Shown piece after piece: positions 60,101-64,000 of a DNA stretch of 64,000 nucleotides. Under the pieces are notes generated by a model. The model was not told the DNA's origin. It saw nothing but the letters and a program-made list of their open reading frames with translations, and ran no database searches. The stretch comes from Paenibacillus sacheonensis (lineage in GTDB: Bacteria; Bacillota; Bacilli; Paenibacillales; Paenibacillaceae), in assembly GCF_009909195.1 (NCBI RefSeq), contig NZ_JAAAMU010000001.1, forward strand, positions 310,001 to 374,000. The letters are read 5' to 3'. Position 1 is the stretch's first letter. Every line of letters starts with the position of its first letter. Both the position numbers and the translations under genes were made by a program.

Positions 60101-61596
60101 ATGAGTACGGCTTTTGACAGTAGTTCCATAAAGAAAGGACCGCTGTTGTTCGTTATGATTCTCGGAGCATTCATTGCCGTGCTGAATCAGACCATCATGG
60201 GCGTTGCGACGCCAGAGCTGATGGTTGACTTCGACATTGCAGCTTCCACGGCGCAATGGCTGACGACCGGCTACATGCTGGTGAACGGGGTTCTGATTCC
60301 GATTACCGCTTTCTTGATGCAGCGATTTACGACCAGGGAGCTGTACCAGACGGCGATGGTTATTTTCCTCGGGGGCACCATTGTTTCGGCGGTTGCGCCT
60401 AACTTCGACGTCCTGCTGACCGGCCGCCTCATTCAAGCGGCAGGCGCGGGCATCATCATGCCATTGCTGATGAACGTTATTCTGACCGTGTTCCCTCCGA
60501 ACAAGCGGGGAGCCGCAATGGGAATGGTTGGCTTTGCCATTATCTTCGCGCCTGCGATCGGACCTGCGATAGCCGGCTACGTGATGGAGCATTACTCGTG
60601 GCGGACGATGTTCTACGCCATGATTCCGCTGGCCGTTATCGTGATTGCCTGCGCCTTTATCTATCTGAAGAACGTAGCGGAGCGTTCATACCCTAAGTTC
60701 GATCTGCCAAGCGTCTTGCTGTCCACGATTGGATTCGGCGCGATTCTGTACGGATTCAGCAGCGCGGGCAGCAAAGGCTGGTCAAGCGCCGAAGTCATCG
60801 TCATGATTGTCGTCGGGCTTGTATCCTTGATCCTCTTCACGTGGAGACAGTTGATCTCGAGAAGTCCGCTGTCGATCTTCGCGCATTCAAATACGGGATG
60901 TTCTCCTTGACGACCGTGATCAACGTTGCGGTCACGATGGTCATGTACGCGGATATGATGCTGCTTCCGCTGTACTTGCAAACCGCACGCGGATATACGG
61001 CATTGGAGTCCGGCTTGCTGATGCTTCCCGGCGCGCTGCTAATGGGCGTCATGATGCCGATTACGGGCAGGTTGTTCGATAGATTCGGCGCGAAATGGTT
61101 GTCTATCATCGGAATGGCCATTACGATCGGCACGACGATCGGCTTCGTGAATCTGACGGATTCCACCGGCTACACGTATCTGGTTCTGATGTCCACGGGA
61201 CGCCGTTTCGGGATGGCCATGTTCCTGATGCCGATCACGACGGCCGGCTTGAATCAGCTGCCGGCGCGTCTGAACGCGCATGGCACGGCGATCTCCAACA
61301 CCATTAAGCAAGTGGCGGGCGCGATCGGCACCTCGCTGCTGGTTACGGTCATGACGAGCAGAACAACGGCGCATCTGACGGATATGATGGCCTCGGGCGG
61401 TGCCGCCGATACGAAGGAGCATATGGTCATGGAAGCGACGATTCAAGGCATCAACGACGCGTATCTCGTTATTATCGGAATCGGCGTGGTCGGGCTGCTG
61501 TTGTCTTTCTTCATTAAGCGCACGGGTCAAGCCGAGGAAACCCGCGAAGCAGGGGTTACGCTGGATCGCAGCCGTACGACGGCCGTTGAATCCTAA
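60101..61596 (+). pseudogene. DHA2-type MFS drug transporter with a single-base frameshift
   Basis: The first frame (ATG 60101) encodes MSTAFDSSSIKKGPLLFVM and the first half of an EmrB/QacA-type transporter (QTIMGVATPELMVDFDIA; motif C FAPAIGPAIAGY). It runs to the TWRQL segment near 60850 and then stops early at 60910. The next frame picks up at LEKSAVDLRAFKYGMF and continues to 61596 with MMLLPLYLQTARGYTALESG. One missing base near 60856 (TTGATCTC where TTGGATCTC is expected) joins them. Restoring it gives 498 residues, the normal length. It is either a real loss of function or a sequencing error. Confidence 0.88.
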
Positions 61597-61631
61597 TAGA
61601 AGGTTTCGATAAGAAGAGGTAAGAAACGAGG

Positions 61632-61692
61632 ACTTGGTTCGCTCATCCGCAGGTTCCATGAAGGAACTGCAGGCGGCGGACCAAGTTTTTTT
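61632..61692 (+). terminator. Terminator after the MFS gene
   Basis: ACTTGGTTCG pairs with CGGACCAAGT, with GTTCC/GGAAC and CCGCAG/CTGCAGG pairing inside. A run of seven T residues follows. Confidence 0.75.
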
Positions 61693-61734
61693 GGGGCAGG
61701 CACCTGCATGATTGATGGCAGCTGAAATAAAACA

Positions 61735-61763
61735 CGACTCCGGTCAGATGCTGATCGGAGTCG
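61735..61763. terminator. Terminator after the class I aldolase gene
   Basis: CGACTCCGGTCAG (61735-61747) pairs with CTGATCGGAGTCG (61751-61763), with one mismatch. On the minus strand TGTTTTATTTC follows. On the plus strand TTTCAGGTTTTTT follows. Confidence 0.75.
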
Positions 61764-61774
61764 TTTCAGGTTTT

Positions 61775-62662
61775 TTATACAATAGAAGCTTCATATATAG
61801 CTTCGATCGACGCCGCCAACATGGCATCGAATTCCTCGTCTGTCTGGTCCGCCGCAAGATCCTGCGCCAGAGCCCGCGAGAAGCTCGCGATCAAGCCGTG
61901 ATTGCGCGCCAGCTTCGCATTGGCTTCCGATTGCGAGTAGCCACCGGACAGGGCCACGACGCGAAGGACATGCGGATCCTTTATGAGATCGGCATAGAAA
62001 TCGTCAACGGAGGGGATGGAGAGCTTGAGCATGATTGACGTATCGGGATCAAGCAGGGCCAACTGTTCGGCGATTGCCGATTTCAGCAGGCTTTCGGCCG
62101 CTTCCTTGTCGGCGATATGAATATCGACTTCGGGCTCGATGATCGGCACCAGCCCTGCCGCCGCGATCCGGCGCCCGAAGTCAAACTGCTGCCCGACGAC
62201 TTTGCGGATGCCGTCCGGATTGGCCGCTTTGATGACGGAGCGCATCTTCGTCCCGAAGATACCGCGTTCGACCGCCCGCTTCAACAGGTCGTCCAGACCG
62301 GGCATCGGTTTCATGAGCTGAACGCCGTCTTCAAGCTCGGCCAGCCCTTGGTCGACCTTCAGGAATGGAACGACGCCTCTGCGCTGCCATAGATAGTCGG
62401 CCGTGAATTGCCCGTCGATGGTACGATCCATCGTGTTCTCGAACAAGATGGCTCCGAGAATGCGCTTCGAATCGAACGCCGGACTCTTGATGATCCGCGT
62501 CCTCATCGCATGCACCATGGCATACATCTCATCCTCGCCGGCGTAACTCGACTCCTTGACGCCATATTGCAGCAGCGCTTTCGGCGTGCTGCCGCCGCTT
62601 TGGTCCAATGCCGCGATAAAGCCTTTCCCCGTACGAATCCGTTCCTTCTGCTCCGTATTCAT
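61775..62662 (-). CDS. fda: Class I fructose-bisphosphate aldolase
   Basis: This 295-residue cytoplasmic Schiff-base aldolase of the bacterial FdaB type catalyses fructose-1,6-bisphosphate to DHAP plus glyceraldehyde-3-phosphate. The start MNTEQKERIRTGKGFIAALD, then QSGGSTPKAL, ILGAILFENTMDR, VPFLKVDQGLAE, IIEPEVDIH, VVALSGGYSQSEAN and IASFSRAL match the family throughout, and the length is typical. AAGGAG lies 7 nt before the ATG at 62662. It is a single-gene unit that would feed aldolase products of the sugar pathways here into glycolysis. Confidence 0.95.
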   Translation of the reverse strand: MNTEQKERIRTGKGFIAALDQSGGSTPKALLQYGVKESSYAGEDEMYAMVHAMRTRIIKSPAFDSKRILGAILFENTMDRTIDGQFTADYLWQRRGVVPFLKVDQGLAELEDGVQLMKPMPGLDDLLKRAVERGIFGTKMRSVIKAANPDGIRKVVGQQFDFGRRIAAAGLVPIIEPEVDIHIADKEAAESLLKSAIAEQLALLDPDTSIMLKLSIPSVDDFYADLIKDPHVLRVVALSGGYSQSEANAKLARNHGLIASFSRALAQDLAADQTDEEFDAMLAASIEAIYEASIV

Positions 62663-62880
62663 GAACTTGTCTCCTTCCCCGTAATGAACCGAAATTAGTC
62701 GTGAGTCGGATATAGTATAACATGGGGAACAGCGGCTATTCACGTCAGGTGCGCAGCTAGTGTAGTACGATGGTTTTTTGCCGAGCCTGTCCATAATCTT
62801 GTTCATATTCCTTGTTCATATTCCGTTCATAGAGCTGCGATACCATTCGAATAGTTGATAGCGAACGAGGGGGAAATGCA

Positions 62881-63912
62881 GTGGAACAAGGATATAAGAA
62901 GACGATAGATCCGGGAAACAGCGACTGGGCGGTCGAAGCGCGCGGCCTGGTCAAAGCCTTCGGCAGCAACCGCGCCGTGGATGGCGTGGACTTGAACGTG
63001 CGTACGGGTTCGATCTATGGCGTACTGGGACCGAACGGAGCGGGCAAGACGACGACGATCCGCATGCTGGCGACCTTGCTCCGGCCCGATGAGGGCTCGG
63101 CGCGCATCTTCGGCCACGACGTGGCGAAGGAGTCGCACGTCGTCCGACAGCTGATCGGCGTGACCGGCCAATACGCATCGGTCGACGAGTCGCTAAGCGC
63201 GACGGAGAATTTGATTATTTTCTCCCGTCTGCTGGGTCTGGGCCGTGCGGAAGCGCGGAAGAAAGCAGCGGACCTGCTGGAGGAATTCGGTTTGACGGAA
63301 GCGGCCAAGCGCCCGCTTAAGAACTTCTCCGGCGGCATGCGCCGCAGGCTGGATCTCGCGGCGAGCCTGATCGCGCAGCCGCCGCTCATCTTCCTGGACG
63401 AACCGACGACGGGGCTCGATCCGCGCACGCGTTCGCAAATGTGGGATACGATCCGCCGCTTGGTGAAGACGGGCTCCACCGTGTTATTGACCACGCAGTA
63501 TCTTGAAGAGGCCGACCAGCTGGCCGACCGGATCGCGGTTATCGATCGCGGCCATGTCGTTGCCGAAGGCACCGTGGATGAGCTGAAAACATCGGTCGGG
63601 ACTTCGTCGCTTCAATTGTGGGTGCAGGAACGCGGCGATATCGACTCGGCTCGCCGAATCGTGGAACGGGTGCTCGAGGTTCCGTCCGCGGTATCGCCCG
63701 AAGCCGGCAAGATCACGGCGCCGATGGCGAATGCCGACCGCGTGACGGACCTGCTTATCGCGCTTCGCGCGGAGGGCATCCAATTGTCCGAGGTGAGCGT
63801 GCAGAAGCCGACGCTCGACGAAGTATTTCTGACCATTACCGGCCATGGCGTAGAGGAAGACAAGGAACGCGCCGCCGATGAGCCGAGCGCGACGAAGGAG
63901 GCAAGAGCATGA
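62881..63912 (+). CDS. DrrA-type ABC transporter ATP-binding protein
   Basis: This 343-residue ATPase belongs to the daunorubicin-resistance (DrrA/CcmA) family. Walker A is GPNGAGKTTT near residue 47, the Q-loop is GVTGQYASVDESL, the signature is FSGGMRRRLDLA, Walker B is LIFLDEPTTGLD, and the switch His-equivalent region is LLTTQYLEEAD (Gln where many have His). The C-terminal DUF4162-like part ends QKPTLDEVFLTITGHG, typical of DrrA. It starts with a GTG (GGGGGAAATGCA upstream). Its stop overlaps the start of a partner gene (ATGA). It exports, rather than imports. Confidence 0.93.
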   Translation: MEQGYKKTIDPGNSDWAVEARGLVKAFGSNRAVDGVDLNVRTGSIYGVLGPNGAGKTTTIRMLATLLRPDEGSARIFGHDVAKESHVVRQLIGVTGQYASVDESLSATENLIIFSRLLGLGRAEARKKAADLLEEFGLTEAAKRPLKNFSGGMRRRLDLAASLIAQPPLIFLDEPTTGLDPRTRSQMWDTIRRLVKTGSTVLLTTQYLEEADQLADRIAVIDRGHVVAEGTVDELKTSVGTSSLQLWVQERGDIDSARRIVERVLEVPSAVSPEAGKITAPMANADRVTDLLIALRAEGIQLSEVSVQKPTLDEVFLTITGHGVEEDKERAADEPSATKEARA

Positions 63913-64000
63913 GAAGCACGACCATTCAACCGGGAATCGAGCGCAAGCTCAAGAACCATACGAGCTTCGGCCAGACGGTGCGCCATTCCTTGACGATGGC
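63909..64000 (+). CDS. ABC exporter membrane subunit, DrrB-like, 5' part only
   Basis: The frame opens with ATG at 63909, overlapping the DrrA stop (ATGA), and runs to the window edge: MRSTTIQPGIERKLKNHTSF, then GQTVRHSLTM. Only the cytoplasmic N-terminus is visible, and a membrane domain would follow. The call rests on position after the ATPase gene and the N-terminal style. Confidence 0.6.
   Translation, partial: MRSTTIQPGIERKLKNHTSFGQTVRHSLTM

Noticed and set aside
1-64000. tRNA, rRNA, insertion sequences, prophage or attachment sites
   Set aside because: I looked for tRNA-like cloverleaf ends, transposase motifs and terminal inverted repeats flanked by duplications and found none I could support.

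Overview
The window looks like part of a Paenibacillus-type chromosome, or that of a close relative. It has high-GC coding regions with AGGAGG-like ribosome sites and ATG, GTG or TTG starts. It is dense in CUT1/LplABC-type sugar ABC transporters that lack their own ATPase genes, and it has YesM/YesN-type two-component genes. The family-level calls come from reading motifs by eye. No database search was possible.

Layout. Positions 1-830 hold the 5' part of an unrecognised minus-strand gene, its promoter, a leader hairpin and a symmetric array of 50-bp repeats. Positions 831-4094 (minus) are a sugar ABC transporter: two permeases and a binding protein without a lipobox. Positions 4473-11331 are LacI regulator 1, an LplB/YtcP/LplA-type transporter, a Gfo/Idh/MocA oxidoreductase and a sugar isomerase/epimerase-like protein, with four GAAACGTTTC operators. 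Positions 11448-13676 hold a gene remnant (HD-GYP C-terminus), a second Gfo/Idh/MocA protein and a methyltransferase.

Positions 13737-38631 are the core of the window. LacI regulator 2 (four GGAACGTTCC operators, and a cre-like box over the promoter) precedes about 23 kb of same-strand catabolic genes. These are a CUT1 transporter, a metal-dependent amidohydrolase-like protein, a (alpha/alpha)6 glycosidase-like protein, two FGGY kinases, an Asp/Glu-racemase-like protein, a class II FBP-aldolase-like protein, a GH38 alpha-mannosidase, a class II aldolase plus four-carbon acid sugar kinase pair, a SIS isomerase, a ROK kinase, a GH36 raffinose-synthase-like glycosidase and a 1117-residue protein with two FAD domains. 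No signal peptides are seen on the glycosidases, so the picture is import of an oligosaccharide followed by cytoplasmic dismantling. The substrate is not identified.

Positions 38911-45185 hold a VanZ-like gene, a GntR regulator and a divergent acid-sugar operon (enolase-superfamily dehydratase, SDR, zinc dehydrogenase, DUF5107-like protein). Its last gene, a fumarylacetoacetate hydrolase homologue, is broken by an internal deletion. Positions 45339-54452 hold a YesM/YesN two-component pair, an LplABC-type transporter and a GH36 alpha-galactosidase. Positions 54637-64000 are mixed: a YCII protein, an orphan binding protein fused to a copper-amine-oxidase-N-like domain, a divergent PhyH dioxygenase/AraC pair, a TetR/MFS drug-transporter pair in which the MFS gene is frameshifted, a class I FBP aldolase, and the start of a DrrAB-type ABC exporter.

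Recurring design: in all four sugar-transporter operons an RNA hairpin follows the binding-protein gene. This would allow more binding protein than permease or enzyme to be made from one transcript.
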